Part shown: in pieces, positions 1 to 12,500 of the stretch
Position numbering within the stretch: the stretch's first letter is position 1
Layout of the letters: every line of letters begins with the position of its first letter
Source: Lepraria neglecta
Lineage: Eukaryota > Ascomycota > Lecanoromycetes > Lecanorales > Stereocaulaceae
Reading direction: 5' to 3'
Length of the DNA: 64,000 nt
Assembly (NCBI GenBank): GCA_033220425.1
Contig: CM065649.1
Location: 3,162,001 to 3,226,000 of the forward strand
Notes under the pieces: model-generated
The model's database searches: none
Seen by the model: the letters and a program-made list of their open reading frames with translations, nothing else
Told to the model about the DNA's origin: nothing
Program-made: the position numbers and the translations under genes

Positions 1-72
1 TGCAGCTATTATACTAGATCAGAAATAATCACCAATAAGAGATTTAAACGGCTTTCGTATCCAGAAAAATCT

Positions 73-1885
73 TTACGTGATATGCGGAAAATATGCAGAC
101 CAAGATGGCACCTCGAAAACGCCAGGAACAGAATCGAAGAGCGCAATGAAGCATTCCACCACAATAAAGATGCGCGCGAGACCATAACCCAAACAAATAG
201 CACCCACTGCATAATATCCTATCCATACCCCCCGCCGGAAAGCAAATTCAAGCACTGCTCTGAGAAAGTTGAGAAATTTGGAGAGCAACGAGTCTTCAGG
301 AACATGCCACCAGGGTTTTGAGTCGTCAGATTCTGGTAGCTCTCGCAATTGTCGTCTCTCTTTCATTTGGGTGAATAGAACCATGGCGAGGTACGCTGCC
401 ATGGCCACAGGCCCAAATCCTATTATCATTCCCACGGAAGCTCGCCATAGCACCTTCTCGTACTTCGTCCTGAAATCCGAGTTCCATGGCAATGCGTGTA
501 GGCCACCATATAAGAAGCCAGCGCAGACGAAGAGGACCCAAATTGACATACCAAGAGTGGCGCGTCGCTGGGATAGCGGAGGCCAGTCGGAGGTGTATGT
601 ACTTAGTAGCCCACCGTACTCCTCCCAGAACCCGGAGGGAGGATTCTCTTTGAATAAAGCCGCCGCGCACTTCCAGCGCTCCACGGCCATTGGATTTAGA
701 ATCGCGAACCACGAGGGGTAGTAACTAGCAGCATCGCCTTCATCGTAGAAGCAGAGGCCTGTAGAGAGAAGCTCATCGCAGTCAGCAAGAGCAATACATT
801 TTCCTGAAGACTTTCTGGATTCCAGCACCACATCTCTCGGCGCCTGAACCCCATCCCTGGCTGTGATCCGCGATGTGCTGATGGACTGGAAGTGCGGATC
901 GTCTCTATCGACTAGTCTGATTCTCTGAGCTTCGCGCCTGTCATCGCTGCTGAGACCTAAACTTTTCATTAGCATGTGCATAGACATCCAAGCGAGCAAT
1001 TCGCGTGCGCTGTCACCGCGTAGGACCGTTGGCTTGGCGATATCGAGGGGTTTGTTCCACCACTGGATGTAGATAACCAGAGCAAATATGCAATGCGCAA
1101 AAGTGTTCAACTAAATTCCTTCAGAGACAGACTTCAGATGGCGTCCTACAGAATTGGCCTACCTCTAGGAGACTTATAGGCGCTGATTGAATCAGCCTTC
1201 CCAGACATTGCAGACAGAACCATAAAGCCTGGCCGCAAACTATGGCCTTTGCCAAAGGGCTGGCTTTACTCTTGTCAAGTATAGCATCCGCGGGGAAATC
1301 TTGAAGTAAACCCGGCCTTAGCTTAAGAGCTACAGCGACGCCTTTCAACGTCAAACGCATCTTTTCTTTTTCTGCGGGGAGAATGGGTTTGTCGGTGCCG
1401 CTTGAGTCAAGCGCAAAGCCACCCATATAAGCATAGAAGGCATGGGCCATGGTCCATTCATTCTGACATGGTGAGCTTGGCGTTGGAAGTTCCGCTCCGC
1501 CTGATTTTTCATCAGCGTGGTGTTCAGACGAGTTGCCTCGATGAAACCAGTCCAAAATCTTCTCCACCCACGATACACTAGGCTTCTGCCCCACAGCCTT
1601 CTGTATATCTCTGAAGCCTTTCGCAGCGGCTAGTCTCTGATACCACGCGGTGTAAGCGACCATTTCAGGCGCGAAGAGGCCCACACCCAGCCAGTAGAGC
1701 TTCCGCCAAAACTGTGCATGCTTCTGGTCTGAAGGTGGGATGTTGAGATGCACCGCTGTCCATACGCACAGAGAGGTTGTAATTATGCAAACGGAAAGGA
1801 TGGACCAGGTACCACGGGTTGAAGGTTCAGGTTGCCAGATTAGGGTCTTAGTGCTGCTGCTGTTTCCAATGAAGACCAAAGACAT
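73..1885 (-). CDS. Multi-pass membrane protein, fungal family of unknown function
   Basis: Two exons on the minus strand (1885-1163 and 1110-73) flank a 52-nt GT-AG intron at 1111-1162; the splice is in phase and gives 586 residues. The predicted product has several hydrophobic segments, the first near residue 30 with the motif AVHLNIPP, and ends in YFPHIT. These landmarks, together with WNKPLDI just after the intron, line up with SVHLNAPS, WDQKPLDI and NYIPHI in the longer gene at 6694-9540, so the two are paralogues. This copy lacks the roughly 380-residue soluble N-terminal part of its relative. Proteins of this kind are common in Pezizomycotina and have no assigned role that I know of. 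The start at 1885 is the first ATG before the first membrane segment. Confidence 0.8.
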
Positions 1886-3302
1886 GATGTTTGCGTTGAG
1901 AAGATCGTCAACCCTTTAAGGTGCGTGTTCGATTGATCACACGAGCTATGGCAGCCATGATCTCAGAAATAGATACAAAGGTCGCTGGCATCGACAACTT
2001 CAGCCGCATGCACAGCCACCCCGTCTTTTGGGCTCAAGAGACTACACGAAGTCGTCAGGAGCTGTTACAAGTTCATACAAAGCTTTGTGGAACTGCAGAG
2101 CTCGATTACAGTGTCAAGAAAATAAAGATATGTTCATGATACTAATGGTTAAGAAGGACGAGATTTTCAAGATGGAATTGAGATAAAGCGTGGCAATACT
2201 AAAGATTAGCGTGAGAGATCTACCAATGGAAGCCGGGGATTTCTTTAGCCGCAGCAATGGTCATCTTAGTGTCTCCCGTACAAAACTGTCTCAAACCACT
2301 TCATATTGAGCCAAGCTCGGCCAATGAGCCAATCTCCTAGAGCTGGTGATAAGGATCTTCTAAAACAAACGGCGGATTGCTCAGTTCTGTTCTCGAGATC
2401 TCATGACCTACGAGCAATCAATAAGCTAAGTAAAAGGTTGGGCATCAGCCGGCCGCAGGCTGTTTGCTCAACCGATATGCCTTCCATTCGAACCATGCCG
2501 TTCGACAAGGAGATAGATCAGGCTACTAGTTGATCAACCTCAGATTTAAAGATGCAAGCCTAGAAGGCTCGTACTATTTTGAGCAGCCATTGTAGGCCAG
2601 AACAAAATATGGAGGCCCAACATTCGCAAATTTGCCATCATTCCTCTTATCGCAACCTGTATCGTCGTAGAATTTCATCATCTCAAATAGAATTGAGGAA
2701 TGCAAATCTAGGCAAGGCCTAGAACAACACTGCCGTAATCGTGAATCCATTTCGGAAAGTAATACGCCCAGGGCAGTGCAAAAGTCTGAGCCCTAGGAAC
2801 CTGAAATGCCTTGCCCAAGCGGCCAAGGCTGAAAACCCCACTGAAACGCCCGGTTTTTGCTGTACTGCGGGAAAACCGGTGATGAGGTCCACAGTTGGTA
2901 AGATCGAGCGTAGGCGGCTTGCAAGGCAGGGTAGGAGCAATGAGTGACAGGAGTGGCAAGATCATATCTAGAAGTGTATCTGAAACCCAGGTGGCAGCGA
3001 CGAAATGGCTGCCACGGCCTTTTGGAAGATTGACCTTTGTCACCTCAACGGTCGGAGGAGATAGTCACTCTAGTCAATGTAGATTGAATCTCTTGTGAAC
3101 GACGCCAAAACCTCACGTTATTGTTATGCTTTCGTGCAGGACCAAGTCCTACCCTAATTTATTTCGCTCAGTTACGCTTGTAAAATTCTCATTCGCCTTC
3201 AATCATTCATAAAGTCTTCTATTGCGACCAGACGTGTCCTTTGCTTGCTCAGTGACGCGAGTCTCGATCCATGGGCTCTATTAGACTGCTTTATTGAACA
3301 CA
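1886..3302. other. Intergenic, no supported gene
   Basis: Short open frames occur on both strands, but none has a recognisable domain, splice pattern or paralogue in the window. It holds the promoter side of the membrane protein gene at 73-1885. Confidence 0.5.
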
Positions 3303-3606
3303 TAGAAGGGTTCACCCCTCAACAGGCCAACCGGCAGGCCTTGTAGGGCTGTCACCCGGAACTGTCGATTTGTCTACCCCGGGATATAGCTCTAGGGGCC
3401 TCTTAGGACCCGAACAGCGAAAATTTACAGTACTCTTTAGCTCGCCAACTAGACAAGTTTCGATAAAAGTTTTAGTACAAAAGTTATAGAGATATCTAAG
3501 GCCTATAATAATATACGCGAAAATATTTTCTCAAACGGTACATCTGTAGAGTTAGAGAGGGGCTGCCGGTTGGGGGGTTCTGCCGGTTGAGGGGTGAACC
3601 CTTCTA
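3303..3606. mobile_element. MITE-like element with 21-bp terminal inverted repeats
   Basis: The ends form a perfect 21-bp inverted repeat beginning TAGAAGGGTTCACCCC (3303-3323 and 3586-3606). The outer TA at each end fits a TA target duplication, as in Tc1/mariner-derived MITEs. A second inner motif, CCGGCAG/CTGCCGG, continues the symmetry and is repeated at the right end. The interior (about 3430-3550) is AT-rich and has no coding capacity. The first 16 bases of the terminus recur at 52121, so this is a family with at least two members here. Non-autonomous status is inferred from the 304-bp size. Confidence 0.75.
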
Positions 3607-4219
3607 CGCATCCTCTACTTGCCCAAAACCACGGGCTCAGACCTCCTGGTAACAGTCTCGATTGACATTACTAAATGGTAGCTCCAACTATTCCAAGACC
3701 CTTCAGCACATCAGTCCATCAAAACCTCTCTATTCTCTGGTGTCCGCCCTTCACACTGAGCTTCGGATCTTGCAGAAAGTGGATCTTTGCCGTGCCATCG
3801 GGCTAGCACTGACTGCGACAACCCAGTGGGGCATCGATGCTGAGCACGTATTGACTTTGAGGTGGAAGCATACGTATATCGACACGACCTTCGCTGCTTT
3901 GCCTCTCGGTATAGACTAGGGCGGTACTCAAAATCGCTAAACGAGAGTAGCTTTGACGGCGGAATTCGCTCCTCGGAAGAACAGAGTTCTGCCGCCCAAC
4001 ATCGCGTGATCTAACGGCGGTTGTTCGCTCTTTACTCAGAAAAGGGGATGTAGCACTCAAGTCGGCTTGGAGGCCAAGGCTTGAAGTTGGCTTCCTTGAC
4101 AGGCTCATGTCTTGAGCATGTGAACGGTCTAAGCAGCCTTGTGCTAGAAATGTCGGATGCCCTTTATCCCAAATACATCCTCCTATTCGCTTGAGAACAT
4201 TTTTCGGACTGATCTCCAT
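3607..4219. other. Intergenic, no supported gene
   Basis: This lies downstream of the trypsin-like gene. A minus-strand open frame at 3803-4219 directly follows that gene's stop, but it is Ser/Arg-rich, has no motif and no convincing splice join, so I left it out of the model. Confidence 0.4.
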
Positions 4220-5976
4220 TCATGTTACGGAGTCACCATTAATAATCTCCATCTCGTCCCTTAGGCAGTGGTGGACAGGTCTTGCGCCACATATGCTGGA
4301 GTTCAATAGGTTGCCCAGTCTGATATCTTCCTGGAGTCTATCCTCATTCGACAAATGTTCCGGACGACCTCTTGCTGCCGGTGGCACGAATTGAAATGAT
4401 TGGAAACCAACTACTTGGCTCCATTTTCGCTTGTCATCCCTGGTGAGTACCGCCGCCCCGCTCATACAGTTCTTGTCCTCCAATGGCTTTGCATGACGTC
4501 GGAAAAGAATAGCTGTGTCCACAACATCTTTAGATAGCACGATAGTGTCTCCCCCATTCCTAACTTTAATCTCCCTTGTTGCGTATACGCCGCTGCTAAA
4601 AGACTTTCCTTCGCATTCGCCATCGTCGTCTAAAATAGTGACATCGCGTCCGGATGGTAATTGTCCGCCTGGATACCAGGAAAGAGCCTGCGAGCGTTGC
4701 GGAAAGCGTATTGAGGATGGTGTTTCTGAGGGCAGCTTGACCAAGCACAAGTCGTATGGCATGGCGTCTGGAAATACTGCGTTGCTCGCTACTGATCGTC
4801 CGTCATATATGAGCTCGTCTGTTGTCCTACCAATCTAATGAGAATGAACTGGTCAGTCAATCCGATTTCTTGTAGCCGGAAACCAGAATAAGAAATTGTG
4901 CCTCTTACCACCGTTCCTTGTAGGTCGCAGACCTCTATTCCACCCAGCACCACGTCAGAAGGCTTTGAACCAAACATTCTCCTGAAACAATCCTTCAGCT
5001 TGTCTCTCTTATGCGGTATATGTCTTGTTTGAAAGCGTTTGCCCGTCGTTCCTTCGAATACCGCATGTGTTGAAGTTGTAAGAAATTTTTGGCCGATAAA
5101 TTTCCCAGATATACCCTTGACTTTGACGGCAGCGATGCTTTCGGTGTTACCAATTTTTACTCTAGGGGAGGCTTCTGGCGGTGTTTGTTTGTGGCCAGGA
5201 TTGCTCCGGATGGCCGTGGGCGTTGGTGCCCATCGTGAGACGGACACTTCCAACCCAGCCACACGTGATGGGATTGTGAGCTGGGAAATGTCTTCTTCGC
5301 TGAGTTGTGGTGCCAGAAGCTGTAAATGGCCGTTCATCCAGATGCAGAATCCGGCAGCGAACGGGAATATCTTCCACACTGCTTTTGTATGCTTAGAATC
5401 AAGGTCGCTATCGAGATTGAAGCGGAAATTCTTCATCGGATCTTTCTTTCGTCGCGCTGTCAAAACAGGGGATATTGGCAGCATAGGAATGACTCGAAGG
5501 TCGCAGAGATAGGAGGGTAGCGTGATGGACTTTTCGGCGAGCACTTGTTCATAGTATACGGTCCAGACATGATGATCAGTATCTAATTGCAAAACCTTGG
5601 ATCCTCGGAGCTCCTTGGGCACAAAGTCTCTCTGAAACTCTCTTGACTGAAGCTCGTGAGGCATTGCTTTGAGCTCTGAGTCGTCCCCCAAGAACCATAG
5701 CTGGGCCCCCACCATCCGCCAGTTTTCGCAGGATATTGGTTCTTGTATCGAGCTGGGAGGCTTCATGCTCCAAGGATCACCCCGAGTTTCGCAACAGCGG
5801 TGGGGACAAAAGGCGGTGAGGTAGTCAGGGTATTCATGGACTATGGCAGGTAGATGAATATTTCCAGAAGTCATCGATCGCTGCATTAAGAAGCACAACA
5901 AATTGCCCAGGAACCAGTATATTCGGTAAATGTTTCTTACCAGAAACAGAAAGAAGACGCAGTGCTGGCCGTACAT
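4220..5976 (-). CDS. Trypsin-like serine peptidase domain protein
   Basis: Two exons (5976-4909 and 4834-4220) join in phase across a 74-nt intron at 4835-4908 with donor GTAAGA, a TTGACTGAC branch region and acceptor CATTAG. The model has up to 560 residues. The C-terminal half looks like a chymotrypsin-fold peptidase. His304 lies in TTSTHAVF, Asp384 in PYDLCLVKL and Ser481 in NCMSGAAVL, in the order of the catalytic triad. The N-terminal half is not recognised. The first 34 residues are very hydrophobic and may not belong; an internal ATG at 5874 (MTSGNIHL) is an alternative start giving 526 residues. Fungal relatives are usually intracellular and often sit near accessory genes. The catalytic assignment is by motif only. 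The next gene, at 6694, is divergent. Confidence 0.65.
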
Positions 5977-6693
5977 TGGTTAAGGCGCCTGACTTCAGTG
6001 ATTCTCGGGCTCATCGTCTGGGTGTAGCGCTGAAGTTCACGGCTTTGGGTATGCTGAGCAGATGAGAAGCGATAGGTAGAGTGGACTGGTATAGCCCGGC
6101 AGATCTTGTTGGGCAGAAAGAGCGGTGCCCGGGTAAGAGCAGAAATGAAGGCGTTGGAAGGAGGTTGAATGAGGAAACCCACAACAACTTCTGGGATCCG
6201 TTTGTTGTAAGAGCGAGGGGGCAATGCCCCGCAACCATCGTGAGGCTCTGAACTCCATATTGGGTAGGGCCCAAGCAAAGAGCATGCGACGAGAAGATTT
6301 CTTGTTGATCTACACAGCCAGGTGGAGGTAAACCGCAGCTTATAGGCTTTGCGGCTGCCTTCATCATCGCCAGGATCAGTCAGCCTAATGACGGCTGTGG
6401 GTTCGGCAGCAAACCAATCAAGCATCAACGGTGGAAATGTATGCAGCTTATCACAGAGGGTATGCAGCTCGGCTGAACCTATGCGGTGATTGGTGAAGCT
6501 TAAGCGAACGACGCCCGGAAAGCTAGGTGTCATCTGACGTCTTCGCCATTGCAGTTTAGTAAGGCTGGGACCTCAGCCCCAGACCCCACTCTACGTCGAG
6601 TAATTCGTGGAACCTTACCGCGCCAAATAGACTTAGATGCAGTCGCTACGAGGGTTCGCAATCTTTACGACGTCGGGTACACGATATTGAGCG
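5977..6693. other. Divergent intergenic region with an uncertain minus-strand ORF
   Basis: A minus-strand open frame covers 6533-5937. Its first 70 residues look codon-biased and protein-like, the rest less so, and no domain is recognisable. It could be an unannotated upstream exon of the trypsin-like gene or a fortuitous frame. The region also contains the promoter of the gene starting at 6694. Confidence 0.3.
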
Positions 6694-9540
6694 ATGCGCA
6701 GAAACCACGAGGACGAAGAGAGAGGAATGAATCTTCCAACGTTGCAGCTCGAAGGTACTACTTCTAACACCCCTGTATAACTGATGCTAATCATCGCTAG
6801 GACGTACTACTGTTGCTTCAAACAACCAACAGACTCTTTTGCATATCGTTTACTATGGCAAGACGTCTGGGGCCCGAGAAATCCGGATCGATCTCCTCCA
6901 ACCCTATGTCATCTGGCTCGAAGAAAGGCTTTTCGCTCGCAACCCTTTGTGGGTAAGGGGCTCCAAGGCGTCGATACCTTTCTTTGCTCAAGTAGTGAAC
7001 TTCTTCTCAGAGCATATGTGCTCCCAAAATTCCAGCGACGAGCCTGAAGTGCATCAATTTTTGATCGACCGTGGAGATTGCATAGCAGAGATCCTGGAGA
7101 AAACGCGCGATGATCAGCCTCGACCAGATCATACGGATCAGAATAAGGTGTCGGCAACGGTACGCTGTATTGCGCTATGGGCCATGATGGAAAATATGGT
7201 CAGGGAGTTCGAGAATGAGATGACGCTAAATTCGTACTGCAAAGCTTATGGAGGCTCTGTGGAAGACATAAGAATGGGCCACTTCTACATCACAAAATTC
7301 GTTGCCATTACCAACCTGGTCCCCAAGATTGACGATTGGGTTGACAGGATCGACCCCAAAGAAGCAATTGCCACGAAAAAGGTCAACGCTAGGCTTCTAA
7401 AAAGAATAGCAAACGTCGAATTTGAATGGACTTTTGACGCTGGAAAGCATCTAGAACTTCGGAATGGACGAACATTGAGCGTTTTCTGTATGCCATGCAG
7501 GCTCCAACGAGCACAGGGAGTAGCAGAAAACTCGCCTCAACGCGCACTAGCGTAGGTCTTCGATATCTGGCATCATTTTCAGCGAATTCTTGACTGATCC
7601 AGACACAGAAAAATGGGGTTCTCTCCGAAATACTCATGGGAAGTGCTTCAATCTTACGAGCTCCTCTTCGGGCCAAACTGTCGAAGTTTGGTCGATCATC
7701 TCATTGGCGAGAATGCATCCCCAGCACCTCTGGATCCTCAATTGAAAGCACTCTGCAACGACGTATCTACAAGCTCTGTAGGATGGCAGAAAGACCACTT
7801 TGAGCATCTTTGGCCACGTATTACGTACCTTCAAAAGCACCTGGACGGCATTCAACCTGATAGCTTTTGGAAAATCGTGTATCAAGATCGGAGGGATTCT
7901 CTGGGTTGGTATACTTTCTGGTGAGTCATGATCGTCAGATGTTGACAGGCTGTACTCAGAAATACAGTTTCGCAGTCGGCGTCCTCGCGCTCACATTCTT
8001 ATCAACAATTGCATCCGTGGTCCAAGCTACTAAAGCATTCTATCCATCCAATGTCCCAGGTACAGTTGCACAGCCCATTTTAAACCAACCGTCTGCGTCT
8101 CTGATTACAGTGACTACGACCAGCACCCAATTCACAGCAATGAGCGCTAGTACGCCCAGCTTAATAGCTGATTCGATCATTCCAGAAGTTCCTAGCGACA
8201 AGCGACTAGCAAACGGCTCAGCCGGAGACTGTGAATGCAACTCTCTGGAGACCAACTTTTCGAAGATCAGCAATGACACTTCTCAAAACGCAGGCTTCGT
8301 GGGCGAGCCCACGGGCCGAGGTACTTTTGATATCTTATGGAGTTGTATCTTCACACTCGCTCTCTGTGCTTACACATCTGTGCATCTTAACGCTCCGTCA
8401 ACGGCAGAGCGAGAATGGCACACTTCGGTCCGAAAGTTTCGGTGGACGTTGCTGAGTGCAACTGTCCCGGAACTGGTGTTAGCCTTCGCTACTGGTCAGA
8501 AATTAGAGGCAAAGCGTTCAGTAGAGATGTGGCGCAGAAATGGCTACATCGACTGGACTGTACGTCACGGCTTCTTTGCCAACATGGGTGGCCTCGAGCT
8601 GCAACCGCTAGATAGTCCGACTTTCCCCGTCAATGCCAAACAACTGCATTACTTGGTGACGAGAAACTATATTGATTACCCCCACCTAGACACAAGGGAT
8701 ATGCTTGACAAGTCAAAGTCGTCAAGTTTCCAAAGAACTTTGACTGGCATTCAGATCACCTGGTTCTTAACTCAACTCGTGGGCCGACTGGTTCAAAATC
8801 TACCCATTACCGCGATAGAGCTCACAACATTTCTCTCGGCTCTCTGTACATTTTTCATATGGTACAAATGGGATCAAAAGCCCTTAGACATTCGAAGTCC
8901 AATAACCCTTAAAATGCAGTCCAGCATAGCCGATGTGCTTAAGCAAGAGAGGACGATTCGTGGAGCAAGTCAGCCATATCGGCTGACACCTTTAGATTTT
9001 GTTGATGACCTTTCCCCGTCTTGGCTCGTTGACGTCCAGCCACTTCTCAAATGCCGCATGGGGCCTCGTCAGAGGCCGCTCCCGCGCTTTACAAACGATC
9101 GATTCACGCCTATCAAGCCGGGCAAAGTGGAAGTCCTGGTCTCACTCATTTATCCTGGCTTGTACCTACTGGGGTGGTACACCAGCTTCCCTACTCAAGT
9201 AGAGCAAGGTCTATGGCAAATATGCAGCTTCGTAATGGTGGCTGCTACGATCGTATATTGGATCTGTGAAATTTATCAAGACGGCCATCGGCTCAGTCGT
9301 TGGCAGCGGTGGCGCCTGAGATTGTTTCCCAAATATACAGTACATCCCCAGTCCATGGAGCAAAGGAATAAGGATATGGAGATCCTCCCTTTCTGGGAAG
9401 CCGCTGTTCTTACGCCAATGGCGATTTTATATGCTTTGGCAAAGGCATACCTTCTAGCTGAAGTCTTCTTGAGTTTGCGCTCTCTTCCGAGAGGAGCTTT
9501 CCAAGCAGTCAGCTGGGCAAATTACATCCCGCACATCTGA
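6694..9540 (+). CDS. Large multi-pass membrane protein with soluble N-terminal domain
   Basis: Four exons (6694-6754, 6801-7551, 7609-7920, 7968-9540) are joined by introns of 46, 57 and 47 nt, and all phases close to give 898 residues. The soluble N-terminal part of about 370 residues ends near WYTF, where the first membrane helix begins (FAVGVLALTF). Further hydrophobic segments follow, including LWSCIFTLALCAYTSVHLN. The C-terminal half is clearly related to the protein at 73-1885. The start at 6694 was chosen because only this frame continues across the first intron into exon 2; a different frame open upstream does not. This is a conserved fungal family with no assigned function. The third splice (7921-7967) is the least certain, because it puts Cys where relatives usually have Trp. 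Confidence 0.75.
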
Positions 9541-12500
9541 AGAGGTCATTGGTACGGGCCTCGAGGATGTTGAAACGTCGATAGCTCCTCTTGCTAACGT
9601 CAACAGCATCCTCTCCTTCCTCTCATCTCACTACGACAAGTCGGACCTGCGTCACCCCCAGTGTTTAGAATGAGCAACGATGGGCGGGAGGGCTTGAACT
9701 TTAGTGCATGACTTGTCTGATTCTTCATCTAAATTGCGCGAGCACGCAACATCTGAACCTTCTTCTAGGTACCCTTTCATGAGGTAGTCGCTTCACTCAG
9801 TACCTGCTTTGATAGCAACTACATTCTTGTCGTCCAATGTCTTGAAGATGAAACTTCGCGAATGGGATCAGCACCTCCTTCCAAATCTGTCTTTGATTGC
9901 CCCAACGAAAATCATCCCCTTCCAATCTTTACATCAGCAACCACCGCCGGGTTCCGAGCAGTTGTGAATCGGACATGGTCCGCACTTGGGCATGTCAGAC
10001 TGCTTTTGCCGAAATTCTCCATCTCCCTCAACTGCCTCCATGGCCAGTACCAAACCTCATGGGGCGAAGAGAGCATTTACAGCACGTTTTCTGAGCCTCC
10101 ATGACTCTTGATCTACTCCGGCTCGAAGCTGCGCGCTTGAGCGTAGAGTGGATATGAGATTCTGAATCGACTCTCTAGACGTAGCAAAGACGGCGTCGAA
10201 CAAGATTGAAAGGTCTATTCGCGAGAGCGACAATGCACCTCTACTCGCTCGGTCTGTTAATATCATATATTGGCAATCCAGCCATGTGCACCTCCACCGT
10301 GAACCAATCTACTTCAATGAATAGTTGACAACAGGCATTTGTTCCAATTGCTCCTTGGCACTATTTGCTATGGATGAAAGGCGCTAACCGTAATCTCACG
10401 GCTTATTGTGTGCGTTTTTCGCTTCGTCGAACATTATCACACTCGATCGCTGGCATATAGGTAGGGCTCTTGACAGAGGCATTCCAGGAGACTCCTTGAC
10501 CAGTGTGAAGCTCCAGAAACCTTACCAATACTTCTCACTCGTGGTTCGCATGTTGTTCACCGTTTATATCTAAAACGATAATGAGAGAGCTGCGGTATGA
10601 TCACTAAATCCTAACCGTAGAGTAAATAGGTAATCTTCAAATGGGTTGCTCAGACTCAACAATTTCTTATTCTCAGGCCAGCAAATTTTGCCCTTGGTAA
10701 CACACAATTCTCATCATGCATTCGCCTATCATTCATTCATTCAGTCCAGGGCAATCAGCGCCCATTCGCTACAGTGGGACTGTGGGTTAGTGTGTCTCAT
10801 GATCAGATGCGGTTTCAGCCATGGGCCATGACCATGGGCCATAGCGAGAGATCCGTGCTTCCTGAGAGCACTATTTGTATGAGCATCCCACCAGCAGTTG
10901 GCTCTTCAGTCGAGTTCATCTCTTTCAGAGCCATAGCAGTTCTTTCCCGCCCACCCGCACCTTATACATAGCCTATATATAGCCTATCTACACTCCAGGT
11001 CTATGCCGCCTAGGCATGGGAGTTTTCTAGCGCTGGGGCACCTGTTGTAGCCTTTCTAGGCTTGCTAGCCGTGGCGTTGGACCGCCCAAGCATCTATTTA
11101 CATATCCACTTGTGCCGGTGTGTATAGCTTCAGGAGTGAGAACACTAATGATAGAGCAATGTTACTTCACGCAGATTGGTAACATGCTGAAGAGGCATGG
11201 GTGGAAAGGAATGAATCAGATCGTGGAGGACAGGGTCTTGCTATCCAATTGGATAAGATGGTTTGCTCAAAGGACGCCGTTTGCCAGCTTTCTCTGGAGG
11301 GAAAGTGTATCCCACAGCGGCTGAGTTGATAGATGGACTACCTCGCTGACTTTCAAATTTATATTAGAATAAGATCAATGAATCAATCATGTGCTTTAGC
11401 TCATAGTTTTCGATGACTCACCTTGATCTGTGTGACTCTCGCCTTTCATTTCCGCAGAGCTGTTATTCTTGCTGCCATGCTCCATGTAGAAGTGTCTTTG
11501 ATCCAGAGAACCATCACAGCGCGCCGTATGCGATCAGCTGGAAGTTGCGAGCACTCAGAACTGATGGAATGCAGTCCTCACGGCCATATCGATCACATTG
11601 GTTGACCTATGAGTCGAACTCGGTAGTTGAAAGTAGTGACTCTCATGATGCCCCCGTAGCAAGCCAACGACACAATTATCAATGGGCATTCGTGTCTAAG
11701 CTCTTCTCATCTTCAAGCCTTCTTCACATGAATGTAATCGCCAGCGCTCCTTCCACCCATTCATCCATAGCCACTGTAACAGCCCAATCCATCCTTCCGG
11801 GTAGCTCTTTCCCCACAAATTCCATCACATGTCACAGCGTAATCTGTCCGATGTTCTCAAAGGTTGTGAAACATGATTCCCCCTCTAGACCGAACATCCA
11901 CTGTGCAACGCAAATATCAGGGGCCAGCATTATCTGTGAACTACACTTTCCGACCCTTGCAGATTCGAGTTCCGTAACAAAGGAGCCAAGACAACTTCTG
12001 GTAGAGCCGGTCAGTGAGATGGAATAATTAAGGGTGGATAGCTCGAGTGACACTCACCTCGAGGCTGGACCTCGATGAGATCAGGACAAAGCTAAGAGGG
12101 TTGACCTAAGAGATGAACTCCAAGGGAAGGCCAGGATATTCATGTTCTTTCATGTAGCAGATATCCCGTCCTGTCGTCATTTCATCATCCGTTGTTGTCG
12201 CACTTGTTGTTGTTAGCATTGTACTTGTGCACTGGGCTTATCATGATCGAGAGATCAGCACAGACCAGATGGTCAGTCAATTATGCCTTGAGTGGTAGGA
12301 GGCATATCTTACTCGATGGTAGTGGTATCTGAAATAGGGGTTCAATGTGTGGTACTGTGAAGGAATCAGCGCTAGTTGTCATGGATGAATCGAGGCAATA
12401 CAAAAGGTCATGCCTTAGTTTTGGCTGCTTCAGTCATGCGATGTGTTCGAAAAGAGAAGAAAAGAATAGCGACCGTGGAACATTATTTCGAATGGTCTAC

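Noticed and set aside
6549-6767. Plus-strand frame just before the 898-residue protein
   Set aside because: Its frame does not continue across the intron at 6755-6800, while the frame from the ATG at 6694 does exactly.
11413-12027. Plus-strand frame of 204 codons
   Set aside because: No domain, low-complexity Ser/His composition, and a more protein-like frame on the opposite strand.
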